Shown piece after piece: positions 19,084 through 29,325 of a DNA stretch of 64,000 bases. The DNA lies in NCBI RefSeq assembly GCF_030384665.1, contig NC_083673.1, positions 629,501-693,500 of the forward strand. Reading direction: 5' to 3'. The translations under genes were made by a program, and so were the position numbers. Source of the DNA: Lodderomyces elongisporus (taxonomy: Eukaryota; Ascomycota; Pichiomycetes; Serinales; Debaryomycetaceae). The notes below the pieces were generated by a model, which had not been told where the DNA came from, did not search any database, and worked only from the letters and a program-made list of their open reading frames with translations. Positions within the stretch are counted from its first letter, which is position 1. Every line of letters starts with the position of its first letter.

Positions 19084-21486
19084 ATGAACTTTCTCTCCAA
19101 GACACTAAGTACTTTTACGGGAAGTTCAATACCTTACACTTTCAAGGAGAAGATAGTTGACCCTATCACGCCAACTTCTTCCATACATCAGATTGATAGC
19201 TCAACTGTTTGGTCGCTATACAATGGTATCAACCCAAAAGATTCTTCTCCTGTTTCAATTTTTGAGTTTAATTTGCGTGACACTAGAGTACAAAGATGGG
19301 AACTGCTTGCAAGAAATGCTTTCAAGAAACTTAAGACTATAAAATACCCAGGTTTAGTATCAGTCGTGGATTTTATAGAAAATGATTCTTACCTTTACAT
19401 AGTTACGGAGAGAGTCATACCATTGGCCTTGTACATTAAGGAACAAGACACTAAATTGCATACTGATGCAGTTACAGCAGGAATATATGAAGTGGCACAG
19501 AGTTTACGCTTCATTAATGAAGATTGCAATTCTGTGCATGGCGGATTGAATTATTATTCCTCTGTATTTGTCAACTCTCAAGGAGATTGGAAGCTTTTTG
19601 GATTTGAACTAGTTACCAATCTACAATCGGACCCTGACCAAGCACTATATCGATTGAGCCAGAACATGCCAGGTAATACTTCTCATGGGGATATTGACAT
19701 GGAAGCAGTTAGACGAGATCCTAAAAAGTATGATGGATATTTGTTGGGACAGTTGATTTATGCATCCTTCAACAATGGAGTCGTGGATACAACCGTCAAA
19801 ATTCCAGTAAAATTACAAGGGCCGGCAAAAAGATTGAATGCCAAAAGGAACACCGTGGCTCAATATTTAAAAGAAACGGAACAATATCATGAACAAAATA
19901 TGATCATTAGATTCAATCACCAATTGAGTGAGTTAAAATTCATCAAGGAAAACGATGCAAAGCTAGAATTTTTCAAACATGAATTGCCTCAGTATACCGA
20001 GGAGGATATTTACCCACCAGGATTTTTAAACTATAAATTGTTGCCGGAATTGATTAATCAGTATCATCATTTGAGCAAGTCCCAAGGGTCCACCAGTATC
20101 ACCAATGCAAATATAGTACCCAGTTCTTCTACCGGATCCAATGGGTCAGAAGTGCATGCCAAACAAGAAACAATGTCCGTTTTACTCAATCTTGTCATTA
20201 AATTTGGCGTGAAACTATCCGAGGATGAGTTTAATAAGCAGATTAAGCCTCTTATCTTTGAGGCATTTGCGCAAAACGATCGAGCCATTAGATTGATATT
20301 GCTCACACACTTGCCAGATTATCAACATTTTTTGACTGATTCGGATGTTCAATACAAAATTTTTACTCCGTTGGTCACCGGGTTCCAAGATACTAATTTC
20401 ATGATTCGTGAAACAACATTAAAATCAATAACAATAGTCATTGACAAGATTTCCGTGAAGCAGGTTAACCAGGAGCTTTTGCGTATACTTGCTAAATCGC
20501 AAATGGACCCAAAACCTTCGATTCGCGTTAATACATTGGTTTTGATTGTCAAGATCTCTTCCAAAATTTATGCAAACTCAAAAAACAATGTATTAATTAC
20601 TGCATTATCAAAGTCATTGCGTGACTCATTTGTCCCATGTAAGATGACCGCATTGAGTGGCTTTGAATCGCTTATTGACGAATTCTCTTTGGAGGAGATA
20701 TGTTCCAAGATCTTGGGCCATTTAGCAATTTCCCTAATGGATAAGAAATCATCAAAAGTTAGAAAGGCTGCTAGGAAAGTTTTTGATTTGTACTTGAGTT
20801 CGGTGGAAGCACACGCTAAAGACTTGCCAGTCCTTGAAAACGAGGACGACGAGGATGAAGAAGAAAGAGAGTTTTATAAAAGGTATGCACCACAACAACA
20901 GAAGGAAACTGTTGCAGATGATTCTGCAGCAAAGCAAGTTGCTGAAAGCACGGGTGGTGGATTTGGATGGGGCATGATGAGTAAATTGACTTCTCTTGGC
21001 GGCAGCAGTACCAATATCAATGCTGTAGGAGCTGGTGGACAATTAAACCATGACTTTAATCACTCAACCCCTGATATTACCAGAGTATCAACCCCGACCC
21101 AAAGAGAATTGCCAATTTTGGATATTGAAAGCTCAAATGATGGATGGGGCGATGGCGATGGCGAGATCGAAGTCGATGAAGATTGGATTGGAAACAATGA
21201 AGATGACATCAACAAAGAAGAGGAAAACAAAAAGGAAATAGGGAGAGATATATTTAGGCAACCACCAAAGATTGTGGAGAATACAAGAAAGCTCAATCTT
21301 GGAAGATCGACTGATGTACCGACCGGAAGACAACCGTTAAGAAAACCTTTAAAAAGCACAACGTCGCTCAAATTGGGAAGCGCGTCAAGAGCTGCTGAGA
21401 AGAAGACGAAGCCAAAATCCGCGCTTCAATTAAATCTCAAGTTAGATGACGATCAGACTGAAGATGGCTGGGATGAAACTTGGTAG
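19084..21486 (+). CDS. CEX1: Cex1, Scy1-like pseudokinase with HEAT repeats
   Basis: Cex1 is a cytoplasmic factor at the nuclear pore that takes charged tRNA from exportins to eEF1A, and it has links to COPI traffic. The 800-residue product begins MNFLSKTLSTFTGSSIPYTF, typical of Scy1-like proteins. A degenerate kinase domain (to about residue 220) follows, without a recognisable HRD/DFG pair, for example VHGGLNYYSSVFVNSQGDWKLFGFE. HEAT repeats occupy about 330-600. The C-terminal tail is acidic, with DDEDEEER and DGWGDGDGEIEVDEDW blocks and a final DGWDETW, as in family members. The first in-frame ATG (19084) was chosen; the TTG two codons earlier is not a likely start. Confidence 0.9.
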   Translation: MNFLSKTLSTFTGSSIPYTFKEKIVDPITPTSSIHQIDSSTVWSLYNGINPKDSSPVSIFEFNLRDTRVQRWELLARNAFKKLKTIKYPGLVSVVDFIENDSYLYIVTERVIPLALYIKEQDTKLHTDAVTAGIYEVAQSLRFINEDCNSVHGGLNYYSSVFVNSQGDWKLFGFELVTNLQSDPDQALYRLSQNMPGNTSHGDIDMEAVRRDPKKYDGYLLGQLIYASFNNGVVDTTVKIPVKLQGPAKRLNAKRNTVAQYLKETEQYHEQNMIIRFNHQLSELKFIKENDAKLEFFKHELPQYTEEDIYPPGFLNYKLLPELINQYHHLSKSQGSTSITNANIVPSSSTGSNGSEVHAKQETMSVLLNLVIKFGVKLSEDEFNKQIKPLIFEAFAQNDRAIRLILLTHLPDYQHFLTDSDVQYKIFTPLVTGFQDTNFMIRETTLKSITIVIDKISVKQVNQELLRILAKSQMDPKPSIRVNTLVLIVKISSKIYANSKNNVLITALSKSLRDSFVPCKMTALSGFESLIDEFSLEEICSKILGHLAISLMDKKSSKVRKAARKVFDLYLSSVEAHAKDLPVLENEDDEDEEEREFYKRYAPQQQKETVADDSAAKQVAESTGGGFGWGMMSKLTSLGGSSTNINAVGAGGQLNHDFNHSTPDITRVSTPTQRELPILDIESSNDGWGDGDGEIEVDEDWIGNNEDDINKEEENKKEIGRDIFRQPPKIVENTRKLNLGRSTDVPTGRQPLRKPLKSTTSLKLGSASRAAEKKTKPKSALQLNLKLDDDQTEDGWDETW

Positions 21487-21936
21487 TTGAAATGCTTATA
21501 GAACTTGTATAAAAGGGATAATCTCTCATCCCATTTTAATTTATTTATTTATTTCTTGTTTAATTGTTTATTTAAACGAATTTTTAAAAACTTTTTCAAT
21601 TGTTTACTACTTTATTTGGCTTTTTACCTAGCTGCTTTTATTTATTTTCTTTTTCTTTCTGCATCTTCATATTTATATATATATATGTATATGTGTATAT
21701 GTATAGATATATAAGTATTTGTATACATCTTTAGTTACTCGAAAGTTTATTAAGTTTAAATATCTTTAGTTGGATGCTTCACGTTTGCATGTAGTGGGTA
21801 CCGCGCACTGTGCAGCAAAACTCATTACAAAAAACTGCAAAATCAAAATTATGCCCACGCATACAAAACAAGGCGAATTTAAACAAGTTTTAATTGCAAA
21901 TAATCATCAACTATAAACGCTTACCTGATCAGAGAT
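21487..21936. other. CEX1-POP1 intergenic region
   Basis: A 450-bp tandem gap. The first half is T-rich with TATATATATATATG (21675-21687), a likely CEX1 polyadenylation region. The second half includes a GC-richer stretch GTGGGTACCGCGCACTGTGC (21794-21813) upstream of POP1. No RNA gene was recognised. Confidence 0.4.
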
Positions 21937-24501
21937 ATGAACCAAAGTGGGAAAGCTTTATTAAATGGAAAAGGCAGCAATAATGGACGAACTCCACTAA
22001 ATGATAGGAAAACTCGCCTTTATAATAGTCGAGCCATCAAAGCCCAAACAACAGAATCTGCTTATGACAAACAAGAGTCGATACTCAATGTACCTCAATT
22101 TTTGGATGCTCGTAAGTTTGAAATTAATGCTTTTGAAGAATCACAGCTCAAGAGCAAAAATGCTATGGCCACAAGATGTTTCCAAGCTTTGCCTCGTGCG
22201 ATGAGACGGAGAGCGGCATCTCATCATGTTTCGAGGATTCCAAAGAGGTTGCGACGCAAAGCGATTCGTGAGATGAATGGTGCCAATGGTCCCCCGCAAA
22301 AACGTCTGCCTCGAGGGAGGCAGTTTTTTAAGCTCATGCAAAAGTATAGGGTATTGAAGGCTGCATCTAAACTCAGGCAAGATCGGCAAGAGTTTAACCC
22401 AACTTTAAAGCATGGTAATGTTAGGAAATATATCAGGAGTATAACGAGGGAATTGTATACACTACGAAAAAATGATCACCAAAAGCGCTTTCTATTGAAC
22501 AATTCTGCTGGAGCAGTTGATAGAGCTTTTGCTCTAGGTACCGCCCTTGGTGGTGGTAGTGATGGTGGTAGTGATGGTGTTGGCTTTGGCTTTGGTGGCA
22601 GCGGTGAAAAAGGAGGTTTTACTGGAGTTGATCCTGCCATGGCTGCAGCTGGCAAATTGGCCACCCCGAGCTTGGGAGGTCTTAAATATAGAAGTCGACA
22701 GAAGGAATTTGTATGGGTTCCGACGCATGTTTGGCATGCAAAGAGATTTAAGATGTGTAAACAAAATGGGTTTCAAATTCCATTCACACCAACTCAAAAA
22801 TGCTTCAAAATGATGAATAGACAAAATCGGTATAAAACGGTATGTTTCGATACATCGTATTACGCTACGATGGTTGTATCCACAACTGTAGCGGCTACGT
22901 CTACGACTACGACAGCGGCATCTCCATTAACTGCTCAAGGCTTAGGGTCAAAACTCGACGACGTTACCTTTAGTAAAATCCTTCAAAGTTTATTAAATAG
23001 AAACGGCCCCATTCCTAAATCTATAATACAGGGCAAAAAATCTTACGTTGGATGGATATACTGGAATGGAAAGAGAATTGCGCCTGGTTTGGTGTTTGTC
23101 AATAGAATGTGTGGACAATTGCTTATTCGGATTCCAAACGAGACTTATACGTTTTTCTTTGAGCAATTCAACAAGGCGATTGCTAATGACGAAATTAAAG
23201 CTCGAACCGTGGACTGCAGATATTCCATAGGTGGCATTGATTTGTCGGGACCAAGCGGTCTACGAAGTTTGAGTAAAGTTTTCCACATGAAAAATACATC
23301 ACAGGAGATGTCCAACATCTGGTCCTCACTATCATCACTGAGTGATAATTCCTTAATCCCAGTGGGGACAACTCTTTCATTTAGCATCTATGATCCAAGA
23401 TTATGGAAAAGACCAACGAAATTACCAATAAGAAACAGTGTCGAGAGCATCTACAATGTTTTGATGAATTTGAATGCTGGTCTGACCATTGACCATACAA
23501 CTGCGAATTCTTTGATGACTTCACAAGGAAGGCAAGATTCTTACAAAGATCAATTGACCATTAAGGAATTGGGAAAGATATTTCGTTACAATACCGACTT
23601 TTCCAAAGTGCTGCATAGCACAATCCCGGTGATATTGATCAAGACCGAGCCGCAGCGCTGGACAGTATTGTGTCCGTGGTATTGGGTTCTTCCTATATGG
23701 CTTCAGCTTGTTAAGGTTCTGGATGTCAAGCCTGGTGGATTAAAGCAAATGCAGCAATTTAGTTTTGAGCGAAAGCAACCTGTGTTTCCCAGAGATTATT
23801 TATGGTTACCGGAAGGCTGGAAATACAATAATATAGCAGGTGATTTAGCAAACGCGTCGGATTCGAGAAAGCCAAAGAACGTGGTAAAATTACAAGATTC
23901 TGAGAATCAATTCTCTCAAGTTTTCAACGCGTACAAGGCTGACTGGTTTACTTTGAGGAATTTGCTTTTCTTGTTAAAGTATAGAAAACAAATCATGTCA
24001 CCTGATGGGGTAATTGATAATCCTCTTGATGACCCCGAAAGGAAACTAGAAACTATTGACGATGTGATAGCAATGACCAAGTTTTTGAAGAAGGAGCAAG
24101 AGCTTTGTCCCGAGTCCATTCCTATTAACATTTATGGTGGTAAGAAAAAAAAGGATGAAAATGGACATGAAAAACTACTTTTCGATGGAATGGATCATGT
24201 AGAGTCCATTCCCAAAATCATACTTACAAGCTTACCTGTTGTTCAAGTCTGTGTTCAGGTCACCAGAGATGGCGTAATTGAAGACAATGCTAGACTATAT
24301 GCTGTTCCTAATAGCTCTGATGTGAATGCAATTGGGTTTGTTACAACTGGTGGAATGAATTTAAATGTGGGCAAATGCACTGGGAATGGCTGCATCATTG
24401 CAATAGAGAAGTACATGAATAAATCAGTAAAAACCATTTACGTGAGGAACCCCGGCAAGTCCAGTATATATGCTTGTACATATGAATTAGTTGATGTTTA
24501 A
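21937..24501 (+). CDS. POP1: RNase P and RNase MRP protein subunit Pop1
   Basis: Pop1 is the largest protein of nuclear RNase P (tRNA 5'-end maturation) and RNase MRP (rRNA processing). The 854-residue product has the conserved N-terminal block VPQFLDARKFEINAFEESQL, then FQALPRAMRRRAASHHVSRI and PKRLRRKAIREM, and later KFVWVPTHVWHAKRF-like sequence (here EFVWVPTHVWHAKRFKM). The central POPLD-type region includes PVILIKTEP and GWTVLCPWYWVLPIWLQLV-like sequence, and the end has FVTTGGMNLNVGKCTGNGCI. Two low-complexity inserts, Gly-rich (nt about 22545-22620) and Thr/Ala-rich (nt about 22880-22925), are probably lineage-specific loops. The U1 snRNA gene follows on the same strand. Confidence 0.95.
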   Translation: MNQSGKALLNGKGSNNGRTPLNDRKTRLYNSRAIKAQTTESAYDKQESILNVPQFLDARKFEINAFEESQLKSKNAMATRCFQALPRAMRRRAASHHVSRIPKRLRRKAIREMNGANGPPQKRLPRGRQFFKLMQKYRVLKAASKLRQDRQEFNPTLKHGNVRKYIRSITRELYTLRKNDHQKRFLLNNSAGAVDRAFALGTALGGGSDGGSDGVGFGFGGSGEKGGFTGVDPAMAAAGKLATPSLGGLKYRSRQKEFVWVPTHVWHAKRFKMCKQNGFQIPFTPTQKCFKMMNRQNRYKTVCFDTSYYATMVVSTTVAATSTTTTAASPLTAQGLGSKLDDVTFSKILQSLLNRNGPIPKSIIQGKKSYVGWIYWNGKRIAPGLVFVNRMCGQLLIRIPNETYTFFFEQFNKAIANDEIKARTVDCRYSIGGIDLSGPSGLRSLSKVFHMKNTSQEMSNIWSSLSSLSDNSLIPVGTTLSFSIYDPRLWKRPTKLPIRNSVESIYNVLMNLNAGLTIDHTTANSLMTSQGRQDSYKDQLTIKELGKIFRYNTDFSKVLHSTIPVILIKTEPQRWTVLCPWYWVLPIWLQLVKVLDVKPGGLKQMQQFSFERKQPVFPRDYLWLPEGWKYNNIAGDLANASDSRKPKNVVKLQDSENQFSQVFNAYKADWFTLRNLLFLLKYRKQIMSPDGVIDNPLDDPERKLETIDDVIAMTKFLKKEQELCPESIPINIYGGKKKKDENGHEKLLFDGMDHVESIPKIILTSLPVVQVCVQVTRDGVIEDNARLYAVPNSSDVNAIGFVTTGGMNLNVGKCTGNGCIIAIEKYMNKSVKTIYVRNPGKSSIYACTYELVDV

Positions 24502-24743
24502 AGCTGGTATTGAGTATATGTGTGTAATTTTAAATAAATGTTTATTTTCTCCGGCACAAGTCGTGCGCGTGTGACTACAACTCTGCAGTATAAATAAAAG
24601 TTATTGGATGCTAGTAGAGGTGCGAAAGAAAGAGACAGTGAGAAGTAGAAAAGAGGCGGTAAAAAAAAAAGTATTTAAGCAGAAAAATTTGTCTCGAATT
24701 TTTTTCACCTACTTTTTTTCCCCTTTCTTTTCTTTTCTTCTTC
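24502..24743 (+). promoter_or_regulatory. Promoter region of U1 snRNA
   Basis: The 242-bp gap between POP1 and the U1 5' end contains a TATA element, TATAAATA at 24589-24596, 148 bp before the mature U1 5' end, and a T/C-rich tract just upstream of it (24708-24743). The short ORF 24608-24826 overlaps the U1 5' end and is not credible. Confidence 0.5.
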
Positions 24744-25095
24744 ATACTTACCTAGAGATATTACAGGAGATCAAGAAGTTCTGTAATCGTTTGTTAGATT
24801 TAGAGGCATTGCACATTTCCGATTAACACTTTTCTATTTTCTTCCTTTCTTTGTAAAGGAGAATAGGAGATTGTGTCGGAGACCGCCATAGATCGAAGAA
24901 TGCCAACTTTCATTAATGGTCTATGTCATTTCTATGGTTGATGAAGTTTGGAGAAGACTTTTTGGTTTCACTTGTGGGATCTAGAGTTTTACTTTGGATG
25001 GATTCAGTCGTGGGATGGTGTGGATCAGAAAGTGTGGATCTTTTAATTTTTGATTTTTTTTTTAATTCAAAGTTTTTTTTTTTTTGAAAATTTTT
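24744..25095 (+). ncRNA. U1 spliceosomal snRNA (3' end uncertain)
   Basis: U1 recognises the intron 5' splice site. The mature 5' end ATACTTACCT is present at 24744. It is followed by stem-loop 1, with stem TTACAG/CTGTAA enclosing the loop GAGATCAAGAAGTT that U1-70K (Snp1) binds; the loop core GGAGATCAAGAAGT matches Saccharomyces U1. Farther on, GGCATTGCACATTTCC fits the stem-loop 2 loop (ATTGCAC). A good Sm site, AATTTTTGA, lies at 25045-25053, followed by a weak 6-bp stem (25066-25071 with 25083-25088) across a T-run. This would make a U1 of about 350 nt. The true 3' end may lie farther right, for instance after the strong hairpin at 25170-25203. Confidence 0.85.
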
Positions 25096-25438
25096 TTTTC
25101 CTTTCTTTTTTTCAAGAAAAAAATAAATTTTTTAAAAACCAATCATAATCCCTATTTGATTATTTTTAATTCATTCAAGTCGGATGATTTGAATGAGTTA
25201 AAAGTGGTTTGAATTAAGGGAATCAGCCTGGCACCTTTGCTTTTAATTTCAAGGTCTTTTTTGAATGCAATTGTACCAACTCAAAATGAATTATTTCAGA
25301 TCAAATTGCGGTGAAATTTTACCAAAAGGAGAATATATATATTAGATGTTTCTTTTTCTTCAATTCTTGTTATTTTTTTTTTTTAAATTATTTTTTTTGG
25401 TTTTGGTATCTAGTCGTTTATTGAAATTTTATATAACG
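25096..25438. other. Region between U1 and the GTR2 stop codon
   Basis: A convergent gap with T-runs, then a more complex stretch (25131-25320) containing a 13-bp hairpin (TTAATTCATTCAA paired with TTGAATGAGTTAA, one G-U, loop of about 9 nt, near 25168-25203). It may belong to the U1 transcript or its 3' extension. No ORF was recognised. Confidence 0.4.
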
Positions 25439-26560
25439 TTATGAGCGAACTGTACTGTTCTGTATAAACCTTGAGCTCTCCCACATTTTCATCAATGATT
25501 CTTTGAACAAGTTCACATTATAATCTACGATAGCAATTGACTTTTCAGATGTGGCATTGTAACTCGCTAGCTCGTGTTCGTCGTTTCCAATAGACTCATT
25601 TCGTATTAGTGCGACCAATGCAAGACCTCTGATCATTTGTTTTAGGTATAATATTGACCCATTCGATAAATGACTGATTGACTTCAACTCTTTCATCTCG
25701 CCATTATTTGTGTTTCTGTTTAAATTTGGGTTTATATTGTTGGTTGTGGCGTCGTCGTAATTATTCTTTCTTGCCCTGTTGGTAGACTTCTCTTGCAGAC
25801 TCTCGTTTTCAATATACAAATCGTCCAAATCAATGGTGATATCAATAAACTCAGCACAAACTTCATAAGTCTTAATATCCACCGGCAGCGAATCTGTTGC
25901 TACATATATTTTTGAGTTGACGTCAAACAAAAATACCTTGTCAATGTTTGAGTGCTGGACCAAATTGTCCAACATGTGCTCTAAGGAGGGCAACTCCGGT
26001 ATTAGCCTCTGCACAATTCGCGAGAATGCTTCATATATAGAATGGTCGAAAATAGATGTCAAATAGAAGCTGACAGAGACACCTTCTAGACCCAAGTCCA
26101 ATAACTCGTCTCCCGTACGTTGCATTATATCCTGTTGTGCATCCATTCTGTAATCTTCACTTAAACCATCGACCTTGTGGATTAGTACTTCGATGTTGAT
26201 TTTGGGGTTGACGCGATATGCAAAGTCAATAATCATTGATAAGTTGGTCAAGGCATTTAGATACTCATCCTGAGAGTCAATCACATACACTAAAGCTCCC
26301 ACGGATGAAAATAATCGTTCTGAGTCGTAATTAGGCTCAAAGTAATTTAGTTGACCTGGTAGTTCCATCACTGACAAATCAATTAGCGAAGAGAATTGTT
26401 CGTTTGTCGGCTTTGATGTGGACTCTAAGTACAATGTGTCCAATGGTTGCATGTTGTGGAAAACAACCTTGCATATAGAAGACTTGCCACCTCGCCTGAG
26501 ACCCATAAGAAGAATCGTCGCATTTGAGTCCTTAGGATTGGGAATCACTGTTGCTTCCAT
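25439..26560 (-). CDS. GTR2: Rag-family GTPase Gtr2 (RagC/D type)
   Basis: Gtr2 pairs with Gtr1 in the EGO complex on the vacuole membrane and signals amino-acid sufficiency to TORC1. The 373-residue product starts with the Rag-type P-loop ILLMGLRRGGKSSICKVVFH. It has SLIDLSVMELPGQLNYFEPN (switch II-like, with GQ) and the HKVDGL specificity motif, then the roadblock-like C-terminal domain (VFLFDVNSKIYVATDSLP). The P-loop Arg-Arg-Gly-Gly and the HKVDGL element are characteristic of the Gtr2/RagC side. An Asn-rich loop (NNINPNLNRNTNN) interrupts the C-terminal domain. The start is an ATG, and the gene converges on U1. Confidence 0.93.
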   Translation of the reverse strand: MEATVIPNPKDSNATILLMGLRRGGKSSICKVVFHNMQPLDTLYLESTSKPTNEQFSSLIDLSVMELPGQLNYFEPNYDSERLFSSVGALVYVIDSQDEYLNALTNLSMIIDFAYRVNPKINIEVLIHKVDGLSEDYRMDAQQDIMQRTGDELLDLGLEGVSVSFYLTSIFDHSIYEAFSRIVQRLIPELPSLEHMLDNLVQHSNIDKVFLFDVNSKIYVATDSLPVDIKTYEVCAEFIDITIDLDDLYIENESLQEKSTNRARKNNYDDATTNNINPNLNRNTNNGEMKELKSISHLSNGSILYLKQMIRGLALVALIRNESIGNDEHELASYNATSEKSIAIVDYNVNLFKESLMKMWESSRFIQNSTVRS

Positions 26561-27058
26561 ATTGGTAATTTTTTTTTCTTTTCTTTTCTTGTTATAAATG
26601 TTGTCAAATTAGTAGTCAATTGTAAGGGCGAGTGGTGGTGAGTAGTGATAATGGTGAAAGTATCAATAGTTGAGAGTGGCTAGTAATGGTTGCGGCGTCG
26701 GAGGAAGTGATAGTATCGTCTATAACGAATAATTCCAATGTTTTTTTTTTCTTTCTTTCTTTCTTTCTTTCATTCTTATTTTCTTTTCTTTTCGTTTCTC
26801 TTTTTTTTTCCCTTTTATATTTTTTCCTTTTTGACCTGTTCGGGGGAGCGGCTTAATACTTATCTAAACACAGATATACCGATATAGATTAATCAATTTT
26901 TTTTCTCTTTCTTTTTTTTTTTTCAAGCAACAGAGAGCAAGCATGATTATAGGAAATTACAAAAAAAAACAAAAAAAAACCGTTGAACAACTAGTAAAAT
27001 GCGTAAACATGATAGTATTATATATTAAAAATAAAGGTTCAATTGTCCCTATACATAA
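26561..27058 (-). promoter_or_regulatory. GTR2 promoter and DPS1 3' region
   Basis: A 498-bp gap of tandem minus-strand genes. It contains CTTT repeats (26751-26770), several T-runs and a short GC-rich patch (26832-26852, CTGTTCGGGGGAGCGGC). No ORF or RNA gene was recognised. Confidence 0.4.
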
Positions 27059-28780
27059 CTATGGTCTTAAACGTTTTGGATCTCTTGGGAACAAAGATGC
27101 ACGACGGATATTCTTCAAGTCCAAGAAGAACATAACCACTCTCTCCAAACCAATACCACCACCAGCATGTGGTGGACATCCGTACGTGAATGCATCAACG
27201 TAGTCGTTCAATCCAGGTACATTAGGATCAACTTCGTGTGCCCTCATTCTTTCTTTCAATAACTCTGGGTCGTGAATACGTTGAGCCCCTGATAAGATTT
27301 CTTCACCTCTCATGAAAAAATCATAAGAGTTGGAGTAATTTGGATCTTCTGCATCGGGCATGGTATAGAATGGTCTAATGGCCAAGGGGAACTTGTCCAA
27401 GATGTAAAAATCGGTGTCATATTTTTCACGCACCAATTTACCCAACAACCTTTCATTCTCAGTTGACAAATCTTCGTAGTCACCAACTTCTTTACCTGCC
27501 TCTCTCAACATGGCAACACCTTCTTTGAAGTGCAACTTCACCATCTTACCATCCTTAGGAATCTTGAACTCTTCAACTGGAAATTGCCTTCTAACAGTAT
27601 CAATCTCCTTACCAAATCTCATCTTCAACTCAGTGAAGATAAAGACAAATAACTCTTCCAAAACTTCCAAAACTTCATCGTAATGTTCTTCAAAAGCCAT
27701 CTCCAAATCCAAACCAGTAAACTCCGTCATGTGACGATGAGTATTTGAGTTCTCAGCTCTAAAAACTGGAGCAATCTCAAACACTCTTTCGAAATCACCA
27801 GCAATCAATTGTTGTTTATACAATTGTGGAGATTGAGCCAAAAAAGCGGAACCCTTGAAATAGTTAATTTCAAAAACATTGGATCCACCTTCGGATGCAG
27901 CACCAATGATCTTTGGGGTGTGAATTTCGGTAAACTTCTTTTTTGTCAAGAATTCTCTGAATAATTGGCACACGCCTGATTGGATCTTGAAAATGGCTTG
28001 ATTAGTAGGGGTTCTCAAATCAATGACTCTAGCGTCTAATCTAGTATCCAAGTTGACAACTGGCAAGCCCAACTCCTCAGCCTCTTGCTCAGTTCTAGAG
28101 GCATCCTCGATCAAAAGCGGTAATTGTTCAGGAGTTTCTTGGATGGTGAAGATCTTTGTAATGTGAATTTCCGCATCTTGTACAGTGGCGGATTTCACTA
28201 ATTCGTCAACTTTAGCAACTTTACCTTCGACCAACACAATACTCTCCAAGTTGATACCTCCGGCCCATTTCACCATTTGTTTAGAAATAGCAGTGTTATC
28301 TTGCTCCTTGTTGGTTTTTAACAAAGCTTGGATTAAATTGGATTGTTGTCTTAAAGTGAGAAAGACCATGGTTGCACCTTGCTGTCTAGTCTTGTGCACT
28401 CTAGCTCTAAATACAACTGTCTTTCCGTCATCGGCAGCAGATAAGTCAGAAATGTTGACTCTTGTGGTGTCTGTTTTTTTAGAAGAATTGATGATTGGCA
28501 ATTTCCCGTAGTTTGCCTTTGCAGGATCATTAGCTGCCTCCTGTTCCCTAGCTGCCTTCTCTTTGGCTAATTGGGCTTCTCTTTCAGCTTTTTTGGCTTG
28601 TTTTTCCTTCTCTTTCTGCAATTTCTTCAATGCTTTCTTAGATAATGGCTGACCATCTTCTCCCAAGATGACTTCCTCCTCTTGCGCTGGTGCTGTTTTG
28701 TCTTCTGAAGAAGCCGTAGCTTGCGCTTCGCCTTGTTGTTCCTTAATCGACAATTTTTCCATTTCCCCTGTAGCTGACAT
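27059..28780 (-). CDS. DPS1: Cytosolic aspartyl-tRNA synthetase
   Basis: This enzyme charges tRNA-Asp in the cytosol. The 573-residue product has the eukaryotic class IIb layout. A Lys-rich N-terminal helix ([20 protein letters not shown]), which aids tRNA binding, is followed by an OB-fold anticodon domain ([20 protein letters not shown]). The catalytic domain has motif 2 ([19 protein letters not shown]) and motif 3 ([14 protein letters not shown]), and ends [11 protein letters not shown]. All three features and the length match cytosolic AspRS rather than the mitochondrial form. The start is an ATG. The next gene upstream on the same strand is TYW3. Confidence 0.97.
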   Translation of the reverse strand: MSATGEMEKLSIKEQQGEAQATASSEDKTAPAQEEEVILGEDGQPLSKKALKKLQKEKEKQAKKAEREAQLAKEKAAREQEAANDPAKANYGKLPIINSSKKTDTTRVNISDLSAADDGKTVVFRARVHKTRQQGATMVFLTLRQQSNLIQALLKTNKEQDNTAISKQMVKWAGGINLESIVLVEGKVAKVDELVKSATVQDAEIHITKIFTIQETPEQLPLLIEDASRTEQEAEELGLPVVNLDTRLDARVIDLRTPTNQAIFKIQSGVCQLFREFLTKKKFTEIHTPKIIGAASEGGSNVFEINYFKGSAFLAQSPQLYKQQLIAGDFERVFEIAPVFRAENSNTHRHMTEFTGLDLEMAFEEHYDEVLEVLEELFVFIFTELKMRFGKEIDTVRRQFPVEEFKIPKDGKMVKLHFKEGVAMLREAGKEVGDYEDLSTENERLLGKLVREKYDTDFYILDKFPLAIRPFYTMPDAEDPNYSNSYDFFMRGEEILSGAQRIHDPELLKERMRAHEVDPNVPGLNDYVDAFTYGCPPHAGGGIGLERVVMFFLDLKNIRRASLFPRDPKRLRP

Positions 28781-29325
28781 TGTTTGAAAAATATTAGATA
28801 GCCTGTTTTTTTTTTTTTAATTTTATTTCTTTTGAAAAATAGAACAAACTATGTATTTATATATTTTTTTGCTATGTATATATGTGAAAAAAGATATTTT
28901 ATGTGTCATTTGAAAAATTTGAATAATTTCACACAACGAAACTATTGCTCGCTCGGCAGTTTTGCAACACATTGAGAAATGGCGCATAATACACTACATT
29001 ATAATACATCGCACTACAAACTGCCTAGGATATACCAAATTTTAAATATCCAACATCAAATAAACCACATACCACTTTTTATACAACAATTACAAAAACA
29101 TGTACCATACAATACACAATGCTCACGCCTAGGCAAAATGTTTCGCCTTAGTGATACTTGCAGATAACAGGATCAGTAAAATAACAAACAAACAAATAAA
29201 CAAACAAACAAATAAACAAACAAACAAATAAACAAACAAATAAATAAATGAACAAACAAACAAACAAGCGAACAAACGAACAAGCAAACAAGAAACGAGA
29301 CCATTTTCTACTTTGCTTAGTTCAA
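28781..29325 (-). promoter_or_regulatory. DPS1 promoter and TYW3 3' region
   Basis: A 545-bp gap. T-rich blocks lie next to the DPS1 ATG. A long AAAC/AAAT tetranucleotide tract (about 29186-29292) lies nearest the TYW3 stop. No ORF of note (28979-29167 is not credible) and no RNA gene were recognised. Confidence 0.45.
29186..29292. repeat. (AAAC/AAAT)n tetranucleotide tract
   Basis: Interspersed AAAC, AAAT and occasional AAGC/GAAC units run for about 105 bp downstream of TYW3. Confidence 0.8.

Noticed and set aside
24608..24826. 72-codon plus-strand ORF between POP1 and GTR2
   Set aside because: It overlaps the U1 snRNA 5' end and stem-loop 1, and its protein is low complexity with no family.
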